Positions 6,322-12,741 of a stretch of 18,097 nucleotides of DNA are shown piece by piece. The stretch's first letter is position 1; every line of letters begins with the position of its first letter. Origin of the DNA: a bacterium (GTDB lineage: Bacteria; Patescibacteriota; Andersenbacteria; UBA10190); assembly GCA_002686445.1 (NCBI GenBank), contig NZCO01000015.1, positions 1 to 18,097 on the forward strand, read 5' to 3'. The notes below the pieces were generated by a model that had not been told where the DNA came from, made no database searches, and saw only the letters and a program-made list of their open reading frames with translations. Made by a program: the position numbers and the translations under genes.

Positions 6322-6380
6322 ATGAGAGAGGAGAGGGGTCTCCTCTCTCATGACGCTCACTAGCGTTCGCTGCTCTCTCC
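6322..6380. repeat. Two-hairpin intergenic element, copy 1
   Basis: Stem 1 is a perfect 13-bp inverted repeat, ATGAGAGAGGAGA / TCTCCTCTCTCAT, with a GGGG loop (6322-6351). After 1 nt, stem 2 is ACGCT / AGCGT with a CACT loop (6353-6366), followed by CGCTGCTC and a pyrimidine-rich stretch. The same plan (ATGAG stem, 1-nt spacer, second stem, GCTGCTC) recurs at 14980. It lies between two convergent genes. Confidence 0.7.
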
Positions 6381-6390
6381 TCACATGGAG

Positions 6391-6424
6391 ACGAAGAAAA
6401 CAGGGGAACCCTGATTTTCTTCGT
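6391..6424. terminator. Bidirectional terminator between PCD and kinase genes
   Basis: CAGGG / CCCTG with a 3-nt loop is nested in ACGAAGAAAA / TTTTCTTCGT, with one bulged A. On either strand the GC core is followed by TTTTCTT, fitting termination of both converging transcripts. Confidence 0.7.
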
Positions 6425-6480
6425 GCCATCCTTAATGTTTATTGACGACGGTGCGAATTCGGTGACATATCTAAATCGAT

Positions 6481-7200
6481 TTATTTTTTTGGTTGCTCCC
6501 AGATGTCGTAATGATAAGCGTCTTTTTTTACAGTCACATCCAGTAGTAAGTTAACCTCAGCTGCGGCCGGCAGCGTAAACTGCGCGTGCTGACTTTTTTG
6601 TCGACGATCAAAGTTAATAGCAATCTTACTAACGCTGGTTTCCCGACCTTGCGCTACATCTCGGGTGATGCGATTTTGCTTTCGTACTTCATCTGGCACG
6701 TGGAGGAAAATTTGATAGTCTGGTTTCTCAATCAACTGAAAGTCTCCCTCGATGATGATCCAGCGCACCGGACCAACTATGCGAGGGTAGTTTTCCTCTC
6801 CCGCGGCAATGGCGATGCCTGTCTTATCATCGTAGACAGGGAGTCGCAATGTTTCGCCAGCAGCTAACCCCTGGATCGCCCCAATCTTTTCTTTTAGAAA
6901 AACGCGGTCATATTTTTTAAGTGGGGAGCGTCCCTCAAAATGGCGACGACGGTAGGTGCGATCCTCAATGCAATAATCTTCGGTCGTGGTGTAGACCGCG
7001 TCTTCAAGCTGTTCCGCCAGTCGCTTGGCGAGGACCGACTTGCCCGAAGCTGCTCCGCCCAGCAGCGTAACCACGTTCGTGCCAGTGTCCGGGAGTTGTC
7101 GTAAGCGATCTGCTAGTAGGTTAAGCGCACCTTCGTCGTCGAGGCCGGTTGCTACCTGCGCGTAGGTAGATCGTATTTCAGTTATCGGGTTAGCTGTCAC
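6481..7200 (-). CDS. Uridine kinase-like P-loop kinase
   Basis: A 239-residue P-loop NTPase of the uridine kinase / phosphoribulokinase type. Seen: Walker A GGAASGKS at 48-55; the acidic region TTEDYCIED at 72-80 in the place of the substrate-binding Asp/Tyr; YDR at 97-99; LPVYDDKTG at 120-128, matching the uridine kinase P-x-YD motif; WIIIEGDFQL at 147-156, the Walker B-like strand; and RITRDVAQGRE at 177-187, the lid Arg motif. The substrate cannot be fixed; a nucleoside or a sugar is possible. The likely start is GTG at 7200, overlapping the IMPase-like gene end by 11 nt; no ATG is available between the upstream gene's stop and Walker A. It is the last gene of the PMM operon, and the terminator at 6391 follows. 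Confidence 0.75.
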   Translation of the reverse strand: MTANPITEIRSTYAQVATGLDDEGALNLLADRLRQLPDTGTNVVTLLGGAASGKSVLAKRLAEQLEDAVYTTTEDYCIEDRTYRRRHFEGRSPLKKYDRVFLKEKIGAIQGLAAGETLRLPVYDDKTGIAIAAGEENYPRIVGPVRWIIIEGDFQLIEKPDYQIFLHVPDEVRKQNRITRDVAQGRETSVSKIAINFDRRQKSQHAQFTLPAAAEVNLLLDVTVKKDAYHYDIWEQPKK

Positions 7201-8005
7201 CGCGGTGAATAATTTCTTGTAGTTGCGTATGCAGCTGTGGCGCCGCAGCGCAGAAGGTGAAATTAGTATCAACTTTATGTAGAGGATCAGAAAAGTCGAT
7301 TGGCTGACCGAGAAAGTCGGTGTAGATACCGCCCGCTTCAACCATCAGCGCGTGGAGTGCTACGTTATCCCAAATCATGCTGGTGTGGTTGAGCGCTCCA
7401 CCATACGTGCCGCGGGCAGCGAAGGTTACGTCAATACAGCTGTTGGAACCACGCAGATTACGAATACCCAGCACTATTTCACCTAACAAGGCGGCTTCCC
7501 GACGGGTTAGCTCCGGGTCGTCAGGGTGACTATCCATTTGGTGCGCGACCAGTACGTCCGTTAATTTGACCTCGCTCGAAACGGCAATGGGCTTGTCGTT
7601 CAACGTTGCGCCGGCACCACTCTCGGTCAGGTAGAGTTCGCCTAAGCTAGGTTGTGACACGCCACCGGCAATCGGGACGTCGTCCTTGAGTAGGCCCATC
7701 ATGATTCCGTAAAGGGGCGAGCCAGCCACAAAGCTGCTGGTGCCATCGATGGGGTCGATGACCCAGGTATATTCAGATTTGTTGTCGATTACACCGGCTT
7801 CCTCGTCGATGATATTGTGTTCCGGGTAGGCAGCAGAAATTTTTTCCACGATCAATTTGCCGATCGCCAGGTCGGTTTCTGTTAGCACATGATTTTGGTC
7901 GTGCCCGGCTTTGGCCGAACCCATAACTTTGCCGAAGCTGTTGACTGCGATCTCACTAGCTTCCGCCAGAGCCGTTTCTATAAACTCTCGAAACTGCTCA
8001 GCCAT
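7190..8005 (-). CDS. Inositol monophosphatase family protein (copy 1)
   Basis: A 271-residue Mg2+-dependent phosphomonoesterase of the IMPase/SuhB/CysQ superfamily. Seen: IDEEAG at 66-71 with metal-binding E68/E69; WVIDPIDGTSSF at 81-92, the family signature; and SMIWDNVALHALMVEAGG at 209-226 with W212-D213. All metal ligands seem intact. The substrate may be inositol-1-phosphate, a sugar phosphate or another small phosphate ester; motifs do not decide. It lies 9 nt after the phosphomannomutase gene without a Shine-Dalgarno and overlaps the kinase start, so it is surely in one transcript with both. It is clearly diverged from the second IMPase-like gene at 9538. Confidence 0.88.
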   Translation of the reverse strand: MAEQFREFIETALAEASEIAVNSFGKVMGSAKAGHDQNHVLTETDLAIGKLIVEKISAAYPEHNIIDEEAGVIDNKSEYTWVIDPIDGTSSFVAGSPLYGIMMGLLKDDVPIAGGVSQPSLGELYLTESGAGATLNDKPIAVSSEVKLTDVLVAHQMDSHPDDPELTRREAALLGEIVLGIRNLRGSNSCIDVTFAARGTYGGALNHTSMIWDNVALHALMVEAGGIYTDFLGQPIDFSDPLHKVDTNFTFCAAAPQLHTQLQEIIHRGDS

Positions 8006-8014
8006 ACTGTCGGA

Positions 8015-9448
8015 TTACTCGAGTGCGTCGAGATTTAGTACCAGCTCGTCTTCCCACATCATTTCGGGATAGCTCTTTAGCATCTTCCGGACGTAGGTTT
8101 TGCGCTCATCGTACGTGGCCTGATCTTTAGCTTCAAACTTAACAGTGATATATGGACCGTTTTGCGAATATCGGAAGACCATCATGCCGTCGTCGAAGTC
8201 AGCCCGCACGCCGTCGTCGCCGACGATGCTGGACTCGTCAGTAATAGCAGCATCCGGGTAATCAGCCTTAAACTTAACGGCTAAGTCCGCGATTACGTCT
8301 TTCTTCTTATCATCAGGGCAGCCAATCTTGATCTCTGGCGAGGAAATGAATTTAGGAAAGCTAGCGTACAGCTCATTCAAGCTCATGTCTTGATCGGACA
8401 GGTATTCCAGGATACGCAACACGGCATAACTACCGTCATCATGGCCGTAGGCATTGTCGTTGAAGAAGAAGTGGCCAGATAGTTCACCACCAAAGGCTGC
8501 GCCTACCTCAGCGATCTTAGATTTAATAAAGGCGTGGCCTGTTTTCCAGATGATTGGTTCGCCACCATTTTGCTTAATCACGCCTGGTACGACTTGTGAG
8601 CACAGCGTGTTGTAGACAATTTTTGATCCAGGGAATCGTTCTAAGATTTCTTTGGCGAAGATCGCCACCAGTACGTCATTCCACAGCACGTTTCCTTTGC
8701 TATCGACCACGCCGATCCGATCGCCGTCACCATCCATAGCAAACCCAATATCGGCTCCTTCGGCCAAGACGGCTTCAGCGATCTCATTCATGACGTGAGC
8801 GTCTGTTGGATCGGGGGTACCGCTTGGGAAGGTGCCATCCACTTCGAGGTTTTTGCCGATTACCTCCACGCCGGCGCGCTTCAGGATTTCCATCATGAAT
8901 GGGCCCGTTGTGCCATTGCGAGGGTCGAATACTACCTTAAACTTTTTCTTGATTTGTACGCGCTTTAAGACATCGTGGTAATAGTCTTCAGAGACATCCT
9001 TTTCCTCAATCTTCCCTTCGTAGTCTGACTTAAACCAGTCTTCAGAGACGGTCAGCTCGCGCAGCTCTTGGACTTCATCTTCTTCAGTTGTCTTGGAAAA
9101 ACCAATACCAATTTTAAACCCGTTGAAATTAGCAGGATTATGGGAGGCAGTAATCATCACGCCGCCATTTGTTTGGTAGCGGTACTGCGAGAAGTACATC
9201 ATCTGGGTCATGATCTGACCGAGGTCGATAATGTCAATACCCATCGCTACCATGCCGCGCATCATTGCTGCCTGATATTCTTCACCAGTCGTTCGACAAT
9301 CTCTGCCCACTACTGCCTGGCGGATTTTTCGTTTACGCAAGAACGTGCCATACGCCTTGCCGAGTGCTTCTACTTTTTCGGCATCAAGATCCTCATCAAC
9401 TTTGCCTCGAATATCGTAATTACGGAAAATAAAGGGGTTAATCTCCAT
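8015..9448 (-). CDS. manB: Phosphomannomutase/phosphoglucomutase
   Basis: A 477-residue alpha-D-phosphohexomutase, interconverting hexose 1- and 6-phosphates for nucleotide-sugar and envelope glycan synthesis. Seen: NPFIFRNYDIRGKV at 4-17, the N-terminal motif of PMM/PGM; GGVMITASHNPANFNGFKIG at 95-114 with phospho-Ser102; AMDGDGDRIG at 237-246 binding Mg2+ through three Asp; FGGELSGHFFF at 319-329, the sugar-binding loop; and a C-terminal phosphate-binding domain. Length is normal. It is first in the PMM-IMPase-kinase operon and has no Shine-Dalgarno before ATG 9448. A TACAAT -10 box about 35 nt upstream is embedded in a palindrome. Relative preference for mannose or glucose cannot be told. 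Confidence 0.93.
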   Translation of the reverse strand: MEINPFIFRNYDIRGKVDEDLDAEKVEALGKAYGTFLRKRKIRQAVVGRDCRTTGEEYQAAMMRGMVAMGIDIIDLGQIMTQMMYFSQYRYQTNGGVMITASHNPANFNGFKIGIGFSKTTEEDEVQELRELTVSEDWFKSDYEGKIEEKDVSEDYYHDVLKRVQIKKKFKVVFDPRNGTTGPFMMEILKRAGVEVIGKNLEVDGTFPSGTPDPTDAHVMNEIAEAVLAEGADIGFAMDGDGDRIGVVDSKGNVLWNDVLVAIFAKEILERFPGSKIVYNTLCSQVVPGVIKQNGGEPIIWKTGHAFIKSKIAEVGAAFGGELSGHFFFNDNAYGHDDGSYAVLRILEYLSDQDMSLNELYASFPKFISSPEIKIGCPDDKKKDVIADLAVKFKADYPDAAITDESSIVGDDGVRADFDDGMMVFRYSQNGPYITVKFEAKDQATYDERKTYVRKMLKSYPEMMWEDELVLNLDALE

Positions 9449-9482
9449 AGGGGTGGGGGCTGCTTAAAAGGGTTAAGTTCTA

Positions 9483-9503
9483 ATTGTATGATGATATCAT
9501 ACA
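9483..9503 (-). promoter_or_regulatory. -10 box inside a palindrome upstream of phosphomannomutase
   Basis: TGTATGAT-GAT-ATCATACA (9485-9503) is a perfect 8-bp inverted repeat that overlaps the minus-strand TACAAT at 9488-9483. It could be an operator or a hairpin of the trpS-IMPase readthrough RNA. The TCATACAAT core also occurs near 1556. Confidence 0.45.
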
Positions 9504-9537
9504 CCCCTGCCAGAGCAAGGGTGACGGATAAAACACT

Positions 9538-10320
9538 CTATATATCACTTAGTATAGCTACAAATTCACTATGTAGCGAACTGTTGCTGACGAGAAAATC
9601 TGCCATTCCGCCAACAGGCGGATTCCAGTCTGCTCCACGGAAATCGGTCACCTTCGCTCCTGCTTCCGCCGCAATGACGCCACCTGCTATACCGTCATAC
9701 AGATACGTACCGGCGCCGATGTGGGCATCGAAGCGGCCGCAAGCCGTGTAGGCGGCGGCCAGGGCGGTGGCACCAATTGAGCGCAGGGTGCGGACATGTT
9801 TATTGACCGGTGGTAGCACTCTACCAAAGTGTTCTACTGCATCAAGGGTGGATCCCCGGCCAACCTGGACAACCGCTGTGCTCATGTCTGATCGTTCGCT
9901 GGCGTGAATGGGCTTGTCGTTTAAGGTGGCTCCGCGACCGACCTCGGCGGCAAACATTTCCTCTAGTTGTGGCTCCCAGATAACGCCGAGCTGTGGCTTT
10001 CCTTTGTAAAGCAAGCCGATCGACACGCAATACCGGGCAAACCGATGTACGAAGTTGGTCGTGCCATCGAGTGGGTCGACCACCCAGACATAGTCGCTGT
10101 CGACCTTATCGTCACCTGCCTCTTCAGAAAAAATACGGTGATCGGAGAAGTTAGTATGCAACTGATCCAAAATAACTTTTTCTGCGGCGGTGTCGGCTTC
10201 GCTCACAATGGAACGGCCCTTGGCTTGGCCATCAATATTGCGATCGTAGTACTCGAGTAATACGTCTCCCGCTGCTTTGGCTGCATCAGTTGCGACTTGC
10301 AGCATTGCGCTATCTGGCAT
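9538..10320 (-). CDS. Inositol monophosphatase family protein (copy 2, SuhB-like)
   Basis: A 260-residue IMPase-family enzyme closer to classical SuhB/IMPase than copy 1. Seen: IFSEEAGD at 63-70 with E66/E67; VWVVDPLDGTTNFVH at 78-92, the full signature; IGATALAAAYTACGRFDAH at 182-200, a typical conserved block; and YLYDGIAGGVIAAEAG at 206-221, with YD where WD is usual and the catalytic Asp kept. Substrate range includes inositol and sugar monophosphates in the family. It starts 9 nt after the trpS stop with no Shine-Dalgarno, so it is co-transcribed with trpS. A transcript may read through into the phosphomannomutase gene, 89 bp on, because no clear terminator is seen. Confidence 0.9.
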   Translation of the reverse strand: MPDSAMLQVATDAAKAAGDVLLEYYDRNIDGQAKGRSIVSEADTAAEKVILDQLHTNFSDHRIFSEEAGDDKVDSDYVWVVDPLDGTTNFVHRFARYCVSIGLLYKGKPQLGVIWEPQLEEMFAAEVGRGATLNDKPIHASERSDMSTAVVQVGRGSTLDAVEHFGRVLPPVNKHVRTLRSIGATALAAAYTACGRFDAHIGAGTYLYDGIAGGVIAAEAGAKVTDFRGADWNPPVGGMADFLVSNSSLHSEFVAILSDI

Positions 10321-10329
10321 GCTGGTTAC

Positions 10330-11328
10330 TTACACTAAGAACCCCATCGCCTCTTTGGCGGCGGCCAACGTTGGATTGGCAATTGCGGCAGCTTGCTCGC
10401 GACCGGTGGCTAGAACCTCCTTTAATTTGTTTTCATCAGCTCGTAATTCTTGGTAGCGCTCTCGAATGGGTGTTAGTTGTGCAATTACTACGTCAGCCAG
10501 TGCCTCTTTGAATGTCTTATAGGCCGATCCCGCAAATTGCTTCTCAATTGCCTCATGTGTTTCGCCGCTTACCGCAGCAAAGATCTGCAGCAGATTCTGT
10601 ACTGCCGGTCCGCTATCGGTGAACGAAAAGACCGGCTCCGTTTCCGTGACGGCGCTCATAATTTTTTTGCGAATAACCTCCGGCTCGTCCATCAGCGCAA
10701 TGTAACTTTTCTCACTCTCATCACTCTTGCTCATCTTCTTGGTCGGATCAGTCAGCGATTTAATGCGCGCGGCTCCTTTAGGCACATATGCTTCGGGCAA
10801 CGTGAAAATCTTAGCGTAGCGATTATTGAAACGCTTGGCGATGTCACGCGCCAGTTCAATATGCTGTACTTGGTCTTCACCGACGGGAACGGCGTGAGCT
10901 TGATAGAGCAAAATGTCAGCTGCTTGCAGTACGGGGTAGGCGAAGAGACCCAGGCTCGACTTCTCCCGCTGCTTGGCCTGTTTGTCTTTGAACTGCGTCA
11001 TGCGTTCCAGTTCGCCTAACGGTGTCGTGGTACTTAAGAGCCAATTAAGTTCGGTATGCGCCGGCACCTGTGACTGCGCAAAGAGGGTGCTTCGCTCTGG
11101 GTCTATGCCAACGGCCAGCAAGCCTGCGGTTGCATCGAGGACTCGGCTTTGATACTCAGTTGGCTCATACGGAACGGTGATTGCATGCAGATCAACGATG
11201 CAGTAGTAGACCGTGTTACTTTCCTGCAGCTCGACCCATTGTTTGAGGGCGCCCAGGTAGTTACCGAGGTGCAGTGATCCTGACGGTTGGATGCCAGATA
11301 AAACTGTTTTGCCAGATGGAGTATCCAT
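10330..11328 (-). CDS. trpS: Tryptophan--tRNA ligase
   Basis: A 332-residue class I aminoacyl-tRNA synthetase that charges tRNA-Trp. Seen: VLSGIQPSGSLHLGNYLGAL at 9-28, with HLGN as the HIGH motif and the GxxPSG signature of TrpRS; DLHAIT at 46-51; VGEDQVQHIELARDIAKRFN at 149-168, a TrpRS-specific block; and KKMSKSDES at 197-205, the KMSKS loop. Length fits the bacterial enzyme. A TTGTAT-N17-TACGCT promoter lies just upstream, giving a leader of only a few nucleotides without a Shine-Dalgarno. The leader is too short for a T-box. The structured RNA at 11367-11714 ends immediately before this promoter. Confidence 0.96.
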   Translation of the reverse strand: MDTPSGKTVLSGIQPSGSLHLGNYLGALKQWVELQESNTVYYCIVDLHAITVPYEPTEYQSRVLDATAGLLAVGIDPERSTLFAQSQVPAHTELNWLLSTTTPLGELERMTQFKDKQAKQREKSSLGLFAYPVLQAADILLYQAHAVPVGEDQVQHIELARDIAKRFNNRYAKIFTLPEAYVPKGAARIKSLTDPTKKMSKSDESEKSYIALMDEPEVIRKKIMSAVTETEPVFSFTDSGPAVQNLLQIFAAVSGETHEAIEKQFAGSAYKTFKEALADVVIAQLTPIRERYQELRADENKLKEVLATGREQAAAIANPTLAAAKEAMGFLV

Positions 11329-11339
11329 GTATGGTTTTT

Positions 11340-11368
11340 AGCGTAGACGTTTGTGCGCGCAGATACAA
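11340..11368 (-). promoter_or_regulatory. trpS promoter overlapping the upstream terminator
   Basis: On the minus strand TTGTAT (11368-11363), a 17-nt spacer and TACGCT (11345-11340). The ATG follows 11 nt after the -10 box. The -35 box starts in the T run of the terminator of the RNA upstream. Confidence 0.55.
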
Positions 11369-11392
11369 AAAAAGGCACCAAGCTGTCCCTTT
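11367..11392 (-). terminator. Terminator of the ~350-nt RNA
   Basis: On the minus strand AAAGG / CCTTT pairs, with one G-G mismatch, an inner AC/GT and a 6-nt loop; the 3' arm merges into seven T (11373-11367). Confidence 0.55.
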
Positions 11393-11714
11393 CGGTAACA
11401 TACAGACGATCTGTGTGTGATTTTGTGGCCGGTAACCGACCGTCACACGTGCGGGGTATATAATCCCGCGCCGTCGCTTGGCGCATCCACCAACGTGTGC
11501 GAATACCGCAGAACGGAAATGGTGTGTACAAGGCCCCCATGGTGGGTTGGTTAACCGAGATGGCGGCGGTGCCGCATTTCAACTTCTCGCAACCTGGCCT
11601 TTCCGTATTGTCAGTGGAGTCAAAGAACCTTGCTTGGAGCGCACCCTTGTCCTTTCTCGGGAAGGATAGCTGTGTTTCGACCTCACAGTTACCTGATCGC
11701 TTTCCTCGCAAGCT
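11367..11714 (-). ncRNA. Candidate structured RNA of about 350 nt, possibly a divergent RNase P RNA
   Basis: No protein-like frame is seen here, but many local stems are. Examples: CTGTG/CACAG (11670/11684), TCCTT/AAGGA (11650/11662), GCGCC/GGCGC (11468/11480), GTGTGA/TCACAC (11415/11443), ACCAAC/GTTGGT (11489/11546). A TTGCTT-N16-TAGGCT promoter (11748-11721) and a terminator with seven T bracket it. For RNase P RNA: GAGGAAAG near the 5' end and ACAGA near the 3' end, with GCGATC able to pair with GATCGT between them, and the right overall length. Against: the canonical GUCC and bulged U after GAGGAAA are absent and the P2/P3 region seems missing. No tmRNA T-arm is present. RNA gene is likely; identity is uncertain. 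Confidence 0.42.
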
Positions 11715-11749
11715 TATTTCAGCCTACGCTTCGGGCAGTTAAAAGCAAG

Positions 11750-11856
11750 AAAAAAATCATCGGGTTGTGTACTACGGACACATTGGCCACAAGCGAAAAG
11801 CTTGGATGAGGCGCGATGGTCGTTTGACCAACGCTAAGCCACCCGATGACGCATAG
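11750..11856 (-). ncRNA. Novel compact structured small RNA with own promoter and T7 tail
   Basis: Seen on the minus strand: a 9-bp closing stem TCATCGGGT (11849-11841) / ACCCGATGA (11765-11757), followed at once by seven T (11756-11750). Inside: GGCU/GGCC (11840-11837 / 11788-11785) enclosing two hairpins, GCGTTGGTC-AAAC-GACCATCGC (11834-11813, one T-T mismatch) and CAAGC-TTTTC-GCTTG (11804-11790). A fourth hairpin TGTGT/ACACA (11782-11766) would stack directly on the closing stem. TATAGT lies about 6 nt before the expected 5' end. It lacks the GGAAG-type SRP core and has no T-arm, so it matches no common small RNA that I recognise. An overlapping Cys-rich frame lacks an ATG and Shine-Dalgarno and is taken as chance. 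Confidence 0.55.
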
Positions 11857-11861
11857 AGCGT

Positions 11862-11867
11862 ACTATA
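11862..11867 (-). promoter_or_regulatory. -10 box of the small RNA
   Basis: TATAGT within GAATATAGTA, placed for a start near 11856. The -35 region is T-rich but has no good match. The octamer ATATAGTA recurs on this strand at 12005-11998 and 12055-12048. Confidence 0.5.
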
Positions 11868-11959
11868 TTCATCTGGGAATGGGCAAAAATAGATCACCGG
11901 GACGTGCCCACACAGGTACGTAACACTTTCGTTTAGACATTTGAAGAATGCTGAACGCT

Positions 11960-12056
11960 GAAGAATCACAAACAGTGGGCCCGCAAAAAGAGGTCACTAC
12001 TATATGAGTCCTTCGCTCATGCGATCCCCGATGATGCTTTGGGACCCTACTATATT
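11960..12056 (-). other. Possible second minus-strand RNA start region
   Basis: GGAATATAGTAGGG (from 12056) is a second copy of the promoter-like sequence, followed by GGGTC ... GACCT closing pairs, a TCGC-ATGA-GCGA hairpin (12024-12013) and a CTTTTTG run near 11990. The folding is weaker than in the RNA at 11750-11856. Outside these pieces I see nothing convincing in 11868-11959. Confidence 0.22.
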
Positions 12057-12067
12057 CCTGGTAGCTA

Positions 12068-12087
12068 TGACAAGACCAAGCTTGTCA
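12068..12087 (-). repeat. Inverted repeat after the HAD gene
   Basis: TGACAAG / CTTGTCA is a perfect 7-bp stem with a 6-nt loop, 8 nt after the HAD stop. No T tract follows, so it is a possible 3'-end stabiliser rather than a clear terminator. Confidence 0.4.
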
Positions 12088-12095
12088 GGCCGGTT

Positions 12096-12704
12096 CTACA
12101 GCAGGGAAGCTACTAGTTCGGGTAGCTGTTCTGGCCCAGTAGCCACTGCTGCTGGATTCCCTTTTCGCAATGTAGCGATATCGTGAAATCCCCATGTGAC
12201 TGCGATCGATCTTACATTTGCTTTAGTTGCTTCGCGTATGTCCCCTAGGGTGTCAGTTACCATTATGCAGTCATCGGCAGTGACCTCCAGCTCCACAAAT
12301 GTTTGCTTTAGTTTGGCGACCTTAGAAGTAGAGGCCTCAAAGCCTAGGATGATGGGGAAGTGTTGGTCCAGTGTATGTTTTTGCAGAAACTGAGTAATGA
12401 GCTCGGTCGCTCCGGATGAGTTAATCGTTAGAGTGAACGTTTTAGCAAGTGTGACCACAGCGTCGGCTATGCCCTCGAAGATAGGTTGGTCGACTGCGAT
12501 GGGAGAGTATTGTTTGTAAAAATCTTCTCGTGCGAGCAGGTTCGGTTTGGTATCGTGCACATTTCCTTCGAATCGCTTGTGCCATTCCTCGCGAGTAAAG
12601 GCGGGATCAGCTGTGTGGAGTATTTCAAAGGCGGTCGCTTCGGAATTCGAAATAACACCGTCAAAATCAAAGACAATCACTTTAGTTTGTGCCGGCTTCT
12701 TCAT
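12096..12704 (-). CDS. HAD-superfamily phosphatase (phosphoglycolate phosphatase-like)
   Basis: A 202-residue HAD hydrolase with a C1-type helical cap. Seen: VIVFDFDGVISNSEA at 9-23, motif I with nucleophile D13 and acid D15; TINSSGAT at 93-100, motif II; conserved Lys in the SKVAKLK region (about 128-133), motif III; and MVTDTLGDIREA at 148-159, motif IV with D151 and D155. The cap domain covers about 20-85. The DFDGVISNSEA form and size fit phosphoglycolate phosphatase or beta-phosphoglucomutase-like members; the substrate is unknown. ATG 12704 is the natural start 37 nt after the RNase J stop. No Shine-Dalgarno is seen, and it is probably co-transcribed with rnj. Confidence 0.85.
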   Translation of the reverse strand: MKKPAQTKVIVFDFDGVISNSEATAFEILHTADPAFTREEWHKRFEGNVHDTKPNLLAREDFYKQYSPIAVDQPIFEGIADAVVTLAKTFTLTINSSGATELITQFLQKHTLDQHFPIILGFEASTSKVAKLKQTFVELEVTADDCIMVTDTLGDIREATKANVRSIAVTWGFHDIATLRKGNPAAVATGPEQLPELVASLL

Positions 12705-12741
12705 CAGATTGAGTAGGTCGGGCGTACGCTGGCTGCCGCGG

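Noticed and set aside
9604..9620. CCGCC-AACA-GGCGG inverted repeat inside the IMPase-like gene
   Set aside because: It encodes a normal NPPVGG segment of the protein; five pairs in coding sequence can be chance.
11103..11711. 202-codon minus-strand frame overlapping trpS and the ~350-nt RNA
   Set aside because: Its 3' third overlaps trpS in another frame; composition is not protein-like and no motif is seen.
11367..11714. tmRNA
   Set aside because: No tRNA-like T-arm (GGTTC-like) or tag-peptide frame on either strand.
11341..11714. T-box leader for trpS
   Set aside because: No AGGGUGG-like T-box sequence, and a terminator plus a new promoter separate the RNA from trpS.
11772..11969. 65-codon minus-strand frame with four Cys over the small-RNA region
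   Set aside because: It has only a GTG start, no Shine-Dalgarno, and overlaps the promoter and helices of the RNA; a Cys-rich frame is typical of chance.
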